64,000 bases of DNA from Nonlabens sp. (GCF_018401815.1 NZ_JAGYKG010000001.1:124001-188000), one strand, 5' to 3'; positions 1-9,694 are shown, numbered from the stretch's first letter. A program made the numbers and translations. The notes: generated by a model from the letters alone, not told the origin.

Positions 1-2132
1 TAATCGTAGTCCAGTTGAAACTGCTCAATCATTTCTCCCGCACGTCTCGACATGATCAATTCACTAGGGTTGGGAGGCACTGGCCCAGAAAGGACAATAT
101 CCAAATGTTCGATACCCGTTGTACGTACGATATCCCTTAAACGGCAATCCTTCACTAAATAATTAGAGACACCCAGATCGTTATCTACTCCAAAATCATC
201 AAATATTTTGGGCTTCCTTAAGTCCAGACCGATAAGTAAGGTGCGTTTGCCACTTAAAGCAAATACCGTCGCCAAGTTGATGCTGGTAAAGGTCTTTCCT
301 TCTCCACTCACACTGCTGGTCAACATAATGGTACGCGAGCCATTAAGTGACTCTTGATTGTAAATAAAATGCAAGCTGGAACGTATGCCTCTAAAGGATT
401 CGGCTATGGTAGATTTGGGCTTGTCTTTTACCACTAGGTTGTTAGGATGACGTGCCTTACCCACTACACCTATAGTGGGTATGGGAGATAATTTTTCTAT
501 GTCCTTGGGGGAATGGATAAAATTGTCTAAAATGGTCAGCACAAAGGCAAAAGAAATAGGAACTGCCAAACCAATCAGCAAAGCTATCAAATAATTGATA
601 TTGGAATCCCGGCGTGTACCTCCACCTCCTGTATCCTTGGCTTCATCAATCACGTATACATCAGATACATTGGCAGCCTTCACAAGCTCTGCTTCTGCTT
701 TTCTAGACATGTACACATTATAAGCGTTTTTATCCAGGTCAAATTGCCGCTGTATCCTTAAGAACTCCTGTTGCTCTTTAGGCAATTTTTTTATTTGGCC
801 CTCCACTTGGTTTATTTGAGTATACAACATGCCCAATTCCTTTTTCAATAAAGAGTTAGAGCTTTTAATGTTTTCATAAATCACTTCCTTAATCGCATTG
901 ATATCCCTATCAATTTCCCTAAATACAGGGGCGTCGGCACGCATAGCAAATTCCCTTTTTTTGCGTTCTTCTGATAAGTTGATCAATCGCGCGACAGCAC
1001 TAGAAATACTTCCTTCTTCAATTCCTACCACAGATGGCGCTTGGATAACGGTATAGTCCGTTTTATTTTTAAGATAAGCCTTTAAGTTATTGTAATAATT
1101 GATTTTATTTTGAATGCTGCGCTCTTGTATTTCAAAATCGGTCAAACGCTTGTTGAAATCAGTGTTTTGCGTTAAGGCGTCCACTAACAAGGATTTATCT
1201 TTAAATTTTTCTAGGTCTTGCTCTGATTTTTTTAGGGCTTTTTCTTGTAAAACCAACGAACTATCGATGTACCTGATCGTACTAACAGCAAACTTGTTTT
1301 TGCGCTCCAACTCGCCTCGCTCTAGAATCACAGAACTGGTATTGATGTAATCAATCAATCGTTGTTTATTCCCGCCACTTAAACTTAAAAGCAATATAGA
1401 AGAGCCTTCAGGGGATGGGTTAATCGCAATGCTTTTATAGTTATGGACTGTACCCCAGTAATTTCCAAAATTAATTAACCACTCTCCTCCTGTAGCAATA
1501 GTTGACCCGCGCTTTTCTATCATGGCATTTAAAAAAGGCAACTGTATGGAATCACCAAATTGAAATTCCTGTTTCCAAGTGCCTTGAGGCACCGTTATGC
1601 TTTGGTTGGCTTTTTGTCCATAATGATAGCCAGAAGCCTGAGGGCTTGGGAACTCAGTCGAAAGTTCAAAGCGCTCTTGATCCTTGACTTTGATCCGTAT
1701 GTTCTTGCCATAAAGCTGGGCTTTATTGGAGTCTGCATACATAAAAAAGGGGGTTTGTTTGTAGGCATCGGTGTGATAATAATCTCCTTCTTTGATGTAA
1801 TTGATGTAAAACTGCAACTCGTCCACCACCTGCTCAGCATGCGTGCGGGACTTGAATTGCACAATAGCCGTTGTTACCTTATCGGTGGTACCTCCCCAAT
1901 TAAAAGTCAGACTGGTATTGCTCGTAAATAAAGGATTGGAATTATCCTTGATACTGATTAAAGAACTGGCACTGTAAACCGTCTGTATGAATTGATTCTT
2001 ATAATAGGCATAGCTGCAGGCTATTCCTATACACAAAAAGAACAACCACCACAACTTAAGCAGTTTTAACAAAAATTGCTCGATGTCAAATATTCCAGCC
2101 AAGGAATTGATATCTTTTTCTACTTCCTCCAT
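1..2132 (-). CDS. Wzc-like polysaccharide chain-length regulator / tyrosine autokinase (partial)
   Basis: I translated this reading frame by hand from ATG at 2132; it stays open to the left edge, about 710 residues, so the C-terminus is outside. The N-terminus has a membrane segment rich in L, W and F (around residues 22-42). A long periplasmic, partly coiled-coil region follows, then a second membrane segment (NYLIALLIGLAVPISFAFV). The cytoplasmic BY-kinase domain has Walker A SGEGKT and a Walker A' strand LLIGLDLRKP. In this family the protein controls polymer length and phosphorylates its own tyrosine tail. The ATG lies one base after the stop of the Wza-like gene, so the two are translationally coupled. 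The Walker A' strand has GLD where IDxD is more usual. Family assignment is firm; the polymer is unknown. Confidence 0.9.
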   Translation of the reverse strand, partial: MEEVEKDINSLAGIFDIEQFLLKLLKLWWLFFLCIGIACSYAYYKNQFIQTVYSASSLISIKDNSNPLFTSNTSLTFNWGGTTDKVTTAIVQFKSRTHAEQVVDELQFYINYIKEGDYYHTDAYKQTPFFMYADSNKAQLYGKNIRIKVKDQERFELSTEFPSPQASGYHYGQKANQSITVPQGTWKQEFQFGDSIQLPFLNAMIEKRGSTIATGGEWLINFGNYWGTVHNYKSIAINPSPEGSSILLLSLSGGNKQRLIDYINTSSVILERGELERKNKFAVSTIRYIDSSLVLQEKALKKSEQDLEKFKDKSLLVDALTQNTDFNKRLTDFEIQERSIQNKINYYNNLKAYLKNKTDYTVIQAPSVVGIEEGSISSAVARLINLSEERKKREFAMRADAPVFREIDRDINAIKEVIYENIKSSNSLLKKELGMLYTQINQVEGQIKKLPKEQQEFLRIQRQFDLDKNAYNVYMSRKAEAELVKAANVSDVYVIDEAKDTGGGGTRRDSNINYLIALLIGLAVPISFAFVLTILDNFIHSPKDIEKLSPIPTIGVVGKARHPNNLVVKDKPKSTIAESFRGIRSSLHFIYNQESLNGSRTIMLTSSVSGEGKTFTSINLATVFALSGKRTLLIGLDLRKPKIFDDFGVDNDLGVSNYLVKDCRLRDIVRTTGIEHLDIVLSGPVPPNPSELIMSRRAGEMIEQFQLDYD

Positions 2133-2133
2133 T

Positions 2134-2928
2134 CTATAGCCGTGTAAATAATAACAATGTGGTGACTAAGGTGGTAAATACCGAAATGATTGTGGTGAAA
2201 GAAGCCAATCCAGTAGTTCCGGTTCCCACAGCTTTTTGAGGCAAAGGACTCACGACTATCATGTCATTGGGTTGTATGTAATAATAAGGCGAGTATACCA
2301 CATCTATAGTCGTCAAATCCAATTCATGCGTACGTACCCCATCTGGGTAGTGCCGCACTATTTTAACCGCAGTTAAATCTCCGGTAATGGGTACCCCACC
2401 ACCATCTGCAATGGCTTCTATAATACTCACCTGGTCTCTATAGATGATTTTCTGTCCAGTACCCCCTACTTCTCCCACCATAGTATACCGCAGTCCATCC
2501 AATTTTACAGTTACAAAAAGATTGGCATTTTCCTTAAAATACTCGTTAATCAATCTTTTTTCTATCAGCTCACGCAGTTCTTCTACCGTCATTCCCAAGG
2601 CTTTTATTTTACCCAATTGGGGGATGCGTATGTCTCCGTGTTGGTCTAGAGAATATCCAGTAAGGTATAAGCTTCCATTTTGTCCAATGCTGCCTTCACC
2701 TACTATATTGAACATCTTGACCAAGTCGGGATCCAAAGGTGCTTTTATTTGAATAGAAAGAACGTCATTGATTTGCAACCTATACGGGGGTGACATCCTT
2801 CTGATGCTGATTAAAGAATCATTTAAGGTCGTTTTGGATTCCTGTAAATAAGTGATTTTACGAGTAGGTACACAAGAACTAGCGATCAATACCATAAAAA
2901 TCACATATAGACCTAACAGGTTTCTCAT
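2134..2928 (-). CDS. Wza-like polysaccharide export lipoprotein (SLBB)
   Basis: Outer-membrane polysaccharide export protein that would form the exit channel for the polymer driven by the Wzc-like partner. I chose the ATG at 2928 because it gives a clean lipoprotein signal, MRNLLGLYVIFMVLIASSC, with lipobox ASSC; the nine residues upstream look non-signal. The mature part has the export domain (YRLQINDVLSIQIKAP) and an SLBB-type region (YTMVGEVGGTGQKIIY). A C-terminal hydrophobic segment ends the protein. Length about 264 aa, usual for Bacteroidota Wza homologues. It is the first gene of the visible operon, with a -7 box 32 bases upstream of the start. Confidence 0.9.
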   Translation of the reverse strand: MRNLLGLYVIFMVLIASSCVPTRKITYLQESKTTLNDSLISIRRMSPPYRLQINDVLSIQIKAPLDPDLVKMFNIVGEGSIGQNGSLYLTGYSLDQHGDIRIPQLGKIKALGMTVEELRELIEKRLINEYFKENANLFVTVKLDGLRYTMVGEVGGTGQKIIYRDQVSIIEAIADGGGVPITGDLTAVKIVRHYPDGVRTHELDLTTIDVVYSPYYYIQPNDMIVVSPLPQKAVGTGTTGLASFTTIISVFTTLVTTLLLFTRL

Positions 2929-2959
2929 GTATAGAAAAAATAGAAGATAAAACAAGTTG

Positions 2960-2967
2960 CAAATATA
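2960..2967 (-). promoter_or_regulatory. Candidate -7 box of the polysaccharide export operon
   Basis: Read on the minus strand the sequence is TATATTTG, matching the Bacteroidota -7 consensus TAnnTTTG. It ends 32 bases before the ATG at 2928, which suits a short leader. No matching -33 TTTG was found at the usual 19-base spacing, so strength is uncertain. Confidence 0.45.
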
Positions 2968-3880
2968 GAATTATTGCTGATTAAAAAAATTTTAACTGAA
3001 TTAATTTACATTTAATCGTTACCAATTAATTTAATTTCGTTAATTCTTTTCTCTTTAGACATATTAATAATACCTAATAATTACAACCTAATCAATTACC
3101 CGTCAAGTCCAAATACACGTATTAACAACTGTATATCAGTATATTAATATAAATTTTAACTCCTTATTGACTTATTACACTTTATAAAACGCCTTTATTA
3201 AATGTTATTTATCGATTTAAATAGTTATTCGTCTTGATTTATCCGATTAAATCCATTTAGGAAGTATTTGTTCAAATTTTAACTTACTAAAATCAATGGA
3301 TCGATCTAATTCATGATCCTATTAACTCATCCTCTTTGAGCTTGTAATAGAGATACTAATGCAATCCAAACAACCAGTCCTTATTCGATCATTATTTTTG
3401 CTACTTCTACCAAGTTGCCTAAAATTTATTGAAAGTACGTCACCTCAACTCTTACCACACTTCCATTCAGTTAGCAAATTACTTCCATCTATAGTCTCGG
3501 TTCAGCTTCTATTGGTGTTGAGTTAAATTTTCAAAGCTTTTGCAATCGCCGATTTACATAGCCAAAAAAGCCATGTCAACAAAACCACCAATAACAAATA
3601 AATTAGTAAGGAAGTGAGCTGTTTTTGACGCCTTTGAAAATGTAGGAGCAACTATTCTTCAAGGCACGCTAAATGTTGCCTCTATTCCAAAATTACTCGG
3701 AACAAAAATATTCGAAAAAAAATAGCGCCCTTTTCATAAGAGCCTCTGTAATGACTGCTCTGGAAGGCTTGGTGATAACTTCAATAGCTTCTCTAAAAAA
3801 ACATATGCAACAAGAAAAGAAGTCGCATTGATGTGCTAGATACTGTTTTTGACTGTAGGTCAGTTTTTTAGATCCCCTTA
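2968..3880. other. Long AT-rich gap with a possible gene fossil
   Basis: About 900 bases without a credible intact gene. From 2970 to 3350 it is very AT-rich and featureless. A plus-strand reading from 3360 gives a short signal-like peptide that stops after 55 codons. Between about 3625 and 3830 the plus strand gives fragments in shifted frames (for example FENVGATILQGTLN, then SVMTALEGLVITSIASLKK). These recall the start of PAP2-type phosphatases, but no catalytic motif is visible. I regard it as decayed coding DNA of uncertain family. Confidence 0.3.
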
Positions 3881-4681
3881 TTACCTCACTATAAAAAATG
3901 GATGGTACAAATCTTCTTTATTGTATTGTAAAGGCAGGTTTGTTTCTGCATTCAAGACCTGCAATCCTACTGCTTCACATAGCGCTTGCCCTGCGGCTAT
4001 GTCCCACTCCATGGTAGGACCAAAACGAGGGTAAACCTCGCAAACTCCTGAGGCAACCAAGCAAAACTTTAAGGAGCTGCCTATAGTTTCAATAACTACT
4101 TCTCGATGGCTTTCTTTTTTCAAGTTTTCAATAAAGGCCAGTGTGGCCTCATTCATATGGGACTTACTCCCCACAATTTTGAGCAATTCCTCACTTTTAT
4201 GGGGTAGCAAGGGCACTGATTTTTCCAGCAGTTCTTCAATTTCAGGCAATTCATCTTTGTAATCGTATCTATAAGCTGCCGTCATGGTACTATTGGTAAA
4301 ATACAACCCACCTGTAACTGGAACGTAAATAATCCCCATTTGCAACTTACCTTCCACTAGTAAGGCAATGTTTACGGTAAACTCTCCATTTCTATTGAGG
4401 AATTCTTTAGTGCCGTCCAGCGGGTCAATGATCCAGCATTCTTCCCAGTTTTTGCGGGCTGTATAGGCTACATTTTTAATTTCCTCGCTGATAATAGGTA
4501 TCCCGGTCAACTCCAGTTGCTCCATTAAAATAGCGTTAGAAGCCAGATCAGCTTGAGTAAGTGGAGACTCGTCAGCCTTTGTTTCCGACTCTATGTGGTC
4601 TTGATGGTAGACTTCTAAAATAGCTTCTCCAGCCGCAATTGCCGCTTGTATACAGTGATATAAGAGATCTTGATGTACCAT
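3881..4681 (-). CDS. cysQ: 3'(2'),5'-bisphosphate nucleotidase CysQ
   Basis: Inositol-monophosphatase-fold phosphatase that removes the 3'-phosphate from PAP/PAPS and so recycles the by-product of sulfate assimilation and sulfotransfer. The metal-binding motifs are present: the SEE pair near residues 65-67, DPLDGT at 86-91, and WDIAAGQAL near the C-terminus. At 266 aa it has family length. The ATG at 4681 follows a non-coding spacer. Neighbours do not belong to sulfur metabolism. It could act on other small phosphates such as inositol phosphates, but the sequence style fits CysQ better. Confidence 0.9.
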   Translation of the reverse strand: MVHQDLLYHCIQAAIAAGEAILEVYHQDHIESETKADESPLTQADLASNAILMEQLELTGIPIISEEIKNVAYTARKNWEECWIIDPLDGTKEFLNRNGEFTVNIALLVEGKLQMGIIYVPVTGGLYFTNSTMTAAYRYDYKDELPEIEELLEKSVPLLPHKSEELLKIVGSKSHMNEATLAFIENLKKESHREVVIETIGSSLKFCLVASGVCEVYPRFGPTMEWDIAAGQALCEAVGLQVLNAETNLPLQYNKEDLYHPFFIVR

Positions 4682-4778
4682 AGTTAAAAAAAGTTATAGT
4701 CGTAAAAATACCAAAGATTTATCCGAGAGCGATCAACACCTGATCGTTTTCTATCGGGTCTGGGATGATCTTGTTCTC

Positions 4779-4792
4779 GCTTTCGCGAAAGC
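4779..4792. repeat. GCTTTCGCGAAAGC palindrome, intergenic copy
   Basis: A perfect 14-bp palindrome between the divergent cysQ and ABC-F genes. The same 14-mer occurs 17 more times in the window, mostly inside genes (listed under findings). Here it is flanked by tc and ga, extending the inverted arms to 18 bp. Confidence 0.85.
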
Positions 4793-4882
4793 GAAACCAT
4801 TACCAGTAAAAGAACCCATAAAAAGTTGAAATAGCTTGTGATACTGACGTAATATTGCATTTCTTAATTAAGACCGATTGCC

Positions 4883-6775
4883 ATGAATTACATCACCGTA
4901 GAAAACGTTACCAGAGCCTTTGCAGATAAAGTGCTTTTTAAAGACCTTTCCATTGGAATCAATCAAGGACAGAAGATAGGTTTTGTAGCAAAAAACGGGT
5001 ATGGAAAATCGTCCTTGCTCAACATCATCACCCGTGCCGAAGAGCCGGATAGTGGAAATGTATCCTATAGAACAGGTTTAAGAATGGCCTTCTTATCTCA
5101 AGAACCTGATCTGAATCCCAACATGACGATAGAAGAAGTGATTCTAGATAGTGATGTACCTACCATGAAAATCATCGCCGATTATGAGCACTCCATGGCC
5201 AACCCCGACGATGCCGACATGATGCAAAAGGCACTAGACGCGATGGATGCGGCAAATGCATGGGATTTTGAAACTAAATACCGACAGATCCTCTCCAAAC
5301 TGCGACTGGATGACCTGACCCAAAAGGTAGGTAACCTCAGTGGTGGACAGAAGAAGCGTATCGCTATGGCCATGGCATTGCTGTCCGACCCGCAGTTGTT
5401 GATCATGGATGAGCCTACCAACCACCTGGACCTGGAAATGATTGAGTGGTTAGAAGCCTATTTTAAACAAGAAGATTATACCATTCTTATGGTGACTCAC
5501 GACCGTTATTTCTTAGATCGAGTGTGTAATGAAATTATAGAACTGGACCAAGGACAACTGTATACCTATAAAGGGAATTATTCTTACTATGTAGAGAAAA
5601 AACAGGAACGCCTGGAAGTAGAACAGACCAATCAAGAAAAAGCGCAACAACTCTTTAAAAAGGAGCTGACCTGGATGCGTCGCCAGCCCAAAGCAAGACG
5701 TACCAAATCCAAGTCTCGAATAGAAGATTTTTACCAAATTAAAGAAGCCGCTAGCAATAGACGTAAAGATCATCAAGTAGAACTAGAGATCAATATGGAA
5801 CGCCTAGGAACTAAGGTGGTAGAATTGCATAAGATCAGTAAATCCTTTGGCGAAAACCATTTGATTAAAGACTTTTCTTATAACTTTCTACGTGGAGAGC
5901 GTCTTGGGATTATCGGTAAAAATGGAACTGGAAAATCTACTTTTTTAAACATGATTACCGGTGCCTTAGAAGCAGATGCCGGAAAAGTGGTGATAGGAGA
6001 AACTGTAAAAATCGGTTACTACACGCAAAACGGGATGGAAACAAAACCTGGGCAAAAAGTCATCGATGTAGTCAAACAATACGGTGAATACATCCCCTTG
6101 AACAAAGGAAAAATCATCAGTGCCAGCCAACTATTGGAACGTTTTCTTTTTGACAACAAGAAGAAACACGACTTTGTAGAGAAGCTGAGTGGTGGTGAGA
6201 AAAAGAGGTTGTACTTGTGTACGGTTCTGATTCAAAATCCCAACTTCTTAATACTGGATGAACCTACAAACGACTTGGATATTCCTACCTTGAACGTCCT
6301 GGAAAATTTCTTAATGGATTTCCCTGGTTGTATTATTGTAGTGAGTCACGACCGTTATTTTATGGACAAGATCGTCGATCATTTATTTGTCTTTAATCAG
6401 TCGGGGAACATTACTGACTTCCCTGGGAACTATAGTGACTTTAGAGCTTATGTAGGAAACACAGACCTGGCTTTAGACAAAGACACCGAAGAAGCGGCAG
6501 CGGCTTTAGCAGTAGCTCCAAAAGCCATCGCAGCGCCAAAAGCTGATCCTACTTCAGGACCTACAAGAGAACAACAAAAAATGCTTTCTAGAATGGAAAA
6601 CAAAATCAAGCAACTGGAAGAGCAAAAGAAAAAGCTTCAAGATAGCTTTTTAGACCCCGAGATACATCCTGATCAAATGACTGAAAACGCTATTCAGTTA
6701 GAAAAAATAAAATCACAACAAGAAGAAGCTGAAATGGAATGGCTGGAACTGAGTGAGCAGATTGCTGCTGATTAG
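4883..6775 (+). CDS. ABC-F family ATPase (Uup/EttA type)
   Basis: Soluble tandem ABC ATPase without membrane domain; relatives bind the ribosomal E site and adjust translation. Nucleotide-binding domain 1 has Walker A AKNGYGKSS (36-44), signature LSGGQKKR and Walker B LLIMDEPTNHLD. A basic linker follows (ARRTKSKSR). Domain 2 has Walker A GKNGTGKST, signature LSGGEKKR and LILDEPTNDLD. An alanine-rich stretch leads to a C-terminal coiled coil (about 560-630), as in Uup. At 630 aa it has the Uup length. It is transcribed alone, divergently from cysQ. The Walker A of domain 1 begins AK rather than the more common G-x. Uup is the likelier subgroup because of the C-terminal coiled coil. Confidence 0.9.
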   Translation: MNYITVENVTRAFADKVLFKDLSIGINQGQKIGFVAKNGYGKSSLLNIITRAEEPDSGNVSYRTGLRMAFLSQEPDLNPNMTIEEVILDSDVPTMKIIADYEHSMANPDDADMMQKALDAMDAANAWDFETKYRQILSKLRLDDLTQKVGNLSGGQKKRIAMAMALLSDPQLLIMDEPTNHLDLEMIEWLEAYFKQEDYTILMVTHDRYFLDRVCNEIIELDQGQLYTYKGNYSYYVEKKQERLEVEQTNQEKAQQLFKKELTWMRRQPKARRTKSKSRIEDFYQIKEAASNRRKDHQVELEINMERLGTKVVELHKISKSFGENHLIKDFSYNFLRGERLGIIGKNGTGKSTFLNMITGALEADAGKVVIGETVKIGYYTQNGMETKPGQKVIDVVKQYGEYIPLNKGKIISASQLLERFLFDNKKKHDFVEKLSGGEKKRLYLCTVLIQNPNFLILDEPTNDLDIPTLNVLENFLMDFPGCIIVVSHDRYFMDKIVDHLFVFNQSGNITDFPGNYSDFRAYVGNTDLALDKDTEEAAAALAVAPKAIAAPKADPTSGPTREQQKMLSRMENKIKQLEEQKKKLQDSFLDPEIHPDQMTENAIQLEKIKSQQEEAEMEWLELSEQIAAD

Positions 6776-7136
6776 TTTAGAGTTATAGTGGACAGGCATT
6801 GACCATGAATTGAAAATTTCTGGTTGGGAATGGCTTTTTTGAATACCATAAACATCGCGTCCAACCCTTTTGGTTCTAGATCTCGGCAAAGCCGAGACTG
6901 CGAACCTGTTTTCCCTTCCGCTGAAGGGAAAGGCTGGTGTAGTGCGATTTATATACTTTTAGAAAGGCAGGATCAGATGCTGCTTTTTATGGCAATGGTC
7001 AAGCAATTAAAAAAGCATTTGTACGTCTATCGAGCCTGTATGTTCCCAAAATTAAAAGCTTTCCCCTTATAAGATAAGGGGAACATTTCATTCGTGTACG
7101 AATGAAATAAGGGGTTTCGCGGTGCTAGAATCTATC

Positions 7137-7511
7137 TCAAGGGCTTTTCTTCTTCACTGTATCTCGTATCCATTCAAAAATATGCTCCAGATTCTCAAAG
7201 ACCATTTTATTCTCGAACCTAAGAATCGTAAAACCCAGTTCCTCTAAATCTTGATCTCGTCGCTCATCTTGATCTCTTGCTTCCGGATGATTGTGAATTT
7301 CTCCATCTAGCTCAATAATTAAACCTATAGATGCACAATAAAAATCCACAATATAATTACGAATAGAATGCTGTCTTTGAAAACGCAAACCGTCCAATTG
7401 TTTTGATTTGAGGTGAGACCACAAATACTTTTCTGCCGGAGTGCTATTGTTACGCAGTTTTCTTCGGTAGTATTCTAAAGACTTTTTGGTATGGATTCGT
7501 TTTTTATTCAA
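7137..7511 (-). CDS. DUF559 endonuclease-like protein, copy 1
   Basis: A 124-aa protein of the DUF559 family, which has the Vsr/restriction-endonuclease-like fold. Visible features are LWSHLKSKQLDGLRFQRQ, the core VDFYC (aspartate of a PD-(D/E)xK-type site) and IELDGEIH with acid residues, then a tail FTILRFEN that completes the fold. No ATG lies in frame at the front; the likely start is TTG at 7511. The stop is followed on the minus strand by hairpins at 7086-7107 and 7063-7081, which could end transcription. Cellular role is unknown; DUF559 genes are often multi-copy in Bacteroidota. Identical copies follow at 860-bp steps. Confidence 0.85.
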   Translation of the reverse strand: MNKKRIHTKKSLEYYRRKLRNNSTPAEKYLWSHLKSKQLDGLRFQRQHSIRNYIVDFYCASIGLIIELDGEIHNHPEARDQDERRDQDLEELGFTILRFENKMVFENLEHIFEWIRDTVKKKSP

Positions 7512-7996
7512 GTAAGGAAGATAATAAAAAGCATTTAAACATCTAACAACCTAGTAGTTGCATCAAATTAAAAGCTTCCCCCTTATAAATCTTACTTCCG
7601 ACAAGCGACCAAAGAAGCGAGAGGAATGCAGGTTTCATTCGTGTACGAATGAAATAAGGGGTTTTAAGGTGCTGGAAGTTTTCTATATATCTAGCTGTGC
7701 TCGCAATTCCAACATCGCGTCCCACCCTTTTGGTTCTAGATCTCGGCAAAGCCGAGACTGCGAACCTGTTTTCCCTTCCGCTGAAGGGAAAGGCTGGTGT
7801 AGTGCGATTTATATACTTTTAGAAAGGCAGGATCAGATGCTGCTTTTTATGGCAATGGTCAAGCAATTAAAAAAGCATTTGTACGTCTATCGAGCCTGTA
7901 TGTTCCCAAAATTAAAAGCTTTCCCCTTATAAGATAAGGGGAACATTTCATTCGTGTACGAATGAAATAAGGGGTTTCGCGGTGCTAGAATCTATC

Positions 7997-8371
7997 TCAA
8001 GGGCTTTTCTTCTTCACTGTATCTCGTATCCATTCAAAAATATGCTCCAGATTCTCAAAGACCATTTTATTCTCGAACCTAAGAATCGTAAAACCCAGTT
8101 CCTCTAAATCTTGATCTCGTCGCTCATCTTGATCTCTTGCTTCCGGATGATTGTGAATTTCTCCATCTAGCTCAATAATTAAACCTATAGATGCACAATA
8201 AAAATCCACAATATAATTACGAATAGAATGCTGTCTTTGAAAACGCAAACCGTCCAATTGTTTTGATTTGAGGTGAGACCACAAATACTTTTCTGCCGGA
8301 GTGCTATTGTTACGCAGTTTTCTTCGGTAGTATTCTAAAGACTTTTTGGTATGGATTCGTTTTTTATTCAA
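7997..8371 (-). CDS. DUF559 endonuclease-like protein, copy 2
   Basis: Same 124-aa product and same DNA as the copy at 7137-7511, in the second 860-bp unit. The catalytic-looking residues of VDFYC and IELDGEIH are intact, so nothing suggests decay. The likely start is TTG at 8371. Upstream on the minus strand lies the hairpin TTTCATTCGT-GT-ACGAATGAAA of the same unit; downstream lies its sister copy. Confidence 0.85.
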   Translation of the reverse strand: MNKKRIHTKKSLEYYRRKLRNNSTPAEKYLWSHLKSKQLDGLRFQRQHSIRNYIVDFYCASIGLIIELDGEIHNHPEARDQDERRDQDLEELGFTILRFENKMVFENLEHIFEWIRDTVKKKSP

Positions 8372-8856
8372 GTAAGGAAGATAATAAAAAGCATTTAAAC
8401 ATCTAACAACCTAGTAGTTGCATCAAATTAAAAGCTTCCCCCTTATAAATCTTACTTCCGACAAGCGACCAAAGAAGCGAGAGGAATGCAGGTTTCATTC
8501 GTGTACGAATGAAATAAGGGGTTTTAAGGTGCTGGAAGTTTTCTATATATCTAGCTGTGCTCGCAATTCCAACATCGCGTCCCACCCTTTTGGTTCTAGA
8601 TCTCGGCAAAGCCGAGACTGCGAACCTGTTTTCCCTTCCGCTGAAGGGAAAGGCTGGTGTAGTGCGATTTATATACTTTTAGAAAGGCAGGATCAGATGC
8701 TGCTTTTTATGGCAATGGTCAAGCAATTAAAAAAGCATTTGTACGTCTATCGAGCCTGTATGTTCCCAAAATTAAAAGCTTTCCCCTTATAAGATAAGGG
8801 GAACATTTCATTCGTGTACGAATGAAATAAGGGGTTTCGCGGTGCTAGAATCTATC

Positions 8857-9231
8857 TCAAGGGCTTTTCTTCTTCACTGTATCTCGTATCCATTCAAAAA
8901 TATGCTCCAGATTCTCAAAGACCATTTTATTCTCGAACCTAAGAATCGTAAAACCCAGTTCCTCTAAATCTTGATCTCGTCGCTCATCTTGATCTCTTGC
9001 TTCCGGATGATTGTGAATTTCTCCATCTAGCTCAATAATTAAACCTATAGATGCACAATAAAAATCCACAATATAATTACGAATAGAATGCTGTCTTTGA
9101 AAACGCAAACCGTCCAATTGTTTTGATTTGAGGTGAGACCACAAATACTTTTCTGCCGGAGTGCTATTGTTACGCAGTTTTCTTCGGTAGTATTCTAAAG
9201 ACTTTTTGGTATGGATTCGTTTTTTATTCAA
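8857..9231 (-). CDS. DUF559 endonuclease-like protein, copy 3
   Basis: Third identical copy of the 124-aa DUF559 protein, likely starting at TTG 9231. The complete identity of three copies, silent sites included, means the duplication is very recent, is being homogenised by gene conversion, or is an assembly effect. Function as for copy 1. Confidence 0.85.
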   Translation of the reverse strand: MNKKRIHTKKSLEYYRRKLRNNSTPAEKYLWSHLKSKQLDGLRFQRQHSIRNYIVDFYCASIGLIIELDGEIHNHPEARDQDERRDQDLEELGFTILRFENKMVFENLEHIFEWIRDTVKKKSP

Positions 9232-9430
9232 GTAAGGAAGATAATAAAAAGCATTTAAACATCTAACAACCTAGTAGTTGCATCAAATTAAAAGCTTCCC
9301 CCTTATAAATCTTACTTCCGACAAGCGACCAAAGAAGCGAGAGGAATGCAGGTTTCATTCGTGTACGAATGAAATAAGGGGTTTTAAGGTGCTGGAAGTT
9401 TTCTATATATCTAGCTGTGCTCGCAATTCC

Positions 9431-9694
9431 AACATCGCGTCCCACCCTTTTGGTTCTAGATCTCGGCAAAGCCGAGACTGCGAACCTGTTTTCCCTTCCG
9501 CTGAAGGGAAAGGCTGGTGTAGTGCGATTTATATACTTTTAGAAAGGCAGGATCAGATGCTGCATCTAGCGGAAATAGTCCGGCAATTAAAAAAGCATTT
9601 GTACGTCTAACTATCTAGTAGTTGCATCAAATTAAAAGCTTCCCCCTTATAAATCTTGCATCCGACGAGCGACCAAAGAAGCGAGAGGAATGCA
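9431..9694. repeat. Fourth repeat unit that has lost its DUF559 gene
   Basis: From 9431 to 9563 it matches the other units. It then differs over about 18 bases (9564-9581) and rejoins them at GCAATTAAAAAAGCATTTG. At about 9608 it jumps straight to the segment that normally follows the gene (ctagtagttgcatc, 9615-9628). The first direct repeat and the whole DUF559 gene are missing. The join falls at a shared tcta, as expected for deletion at a short homology. After 9694 a short run of actgaaaactgagactgag-like repeats leads to the rimO stop. Confidence 0.75.

Larger units (their letters stand above)
6851..9430. repeat. Three 860-bp tandem repeat units carrying DUF559 genes
   Basis: Units at 6851-7710, 7711-8570 and 8571-9430 are base-for-base the same by my reading, except position 6863 (a against c). 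A fourth, shortened unit follows. Each unit holds, in plus order: a hairpin TCTCGGC-AAA-GCCGAGA (6881-6897 in unit 1), a hairpin TTCCCTTC-CGCT-GAAGGGAA (6911-6930), CCCCTTAT-AAG-ATAAGGGG (7063-7081), TTTCATTCGT-GT-ACGAATGAAA (7086-7107), the DUF559 gene on the minus strand, then a second copy of the last hairpin (7633-7654). Stretches 7047-7130 and 7563-7677 are related direct repeats that bracket the gene. Plus-strand reading frames across this region contain the hairpins and look non-coding. Confidence 0.95.

Noticed and set aside
7558..7932. Plus-strand 124-codon reading frame repeated in each 860-bp unit
   Set aside because: It runs through the hairpins and direct repeats, has no domain features and ends at a different length in unit 4; better read as open by chance in a repeated stretch.
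6851..9430. CRISPR or integron attC array
   Set aside because: The repeat period is 860 bp with a gene in each unit, no short uniform spacers, and no Cas or integron integrase gene.
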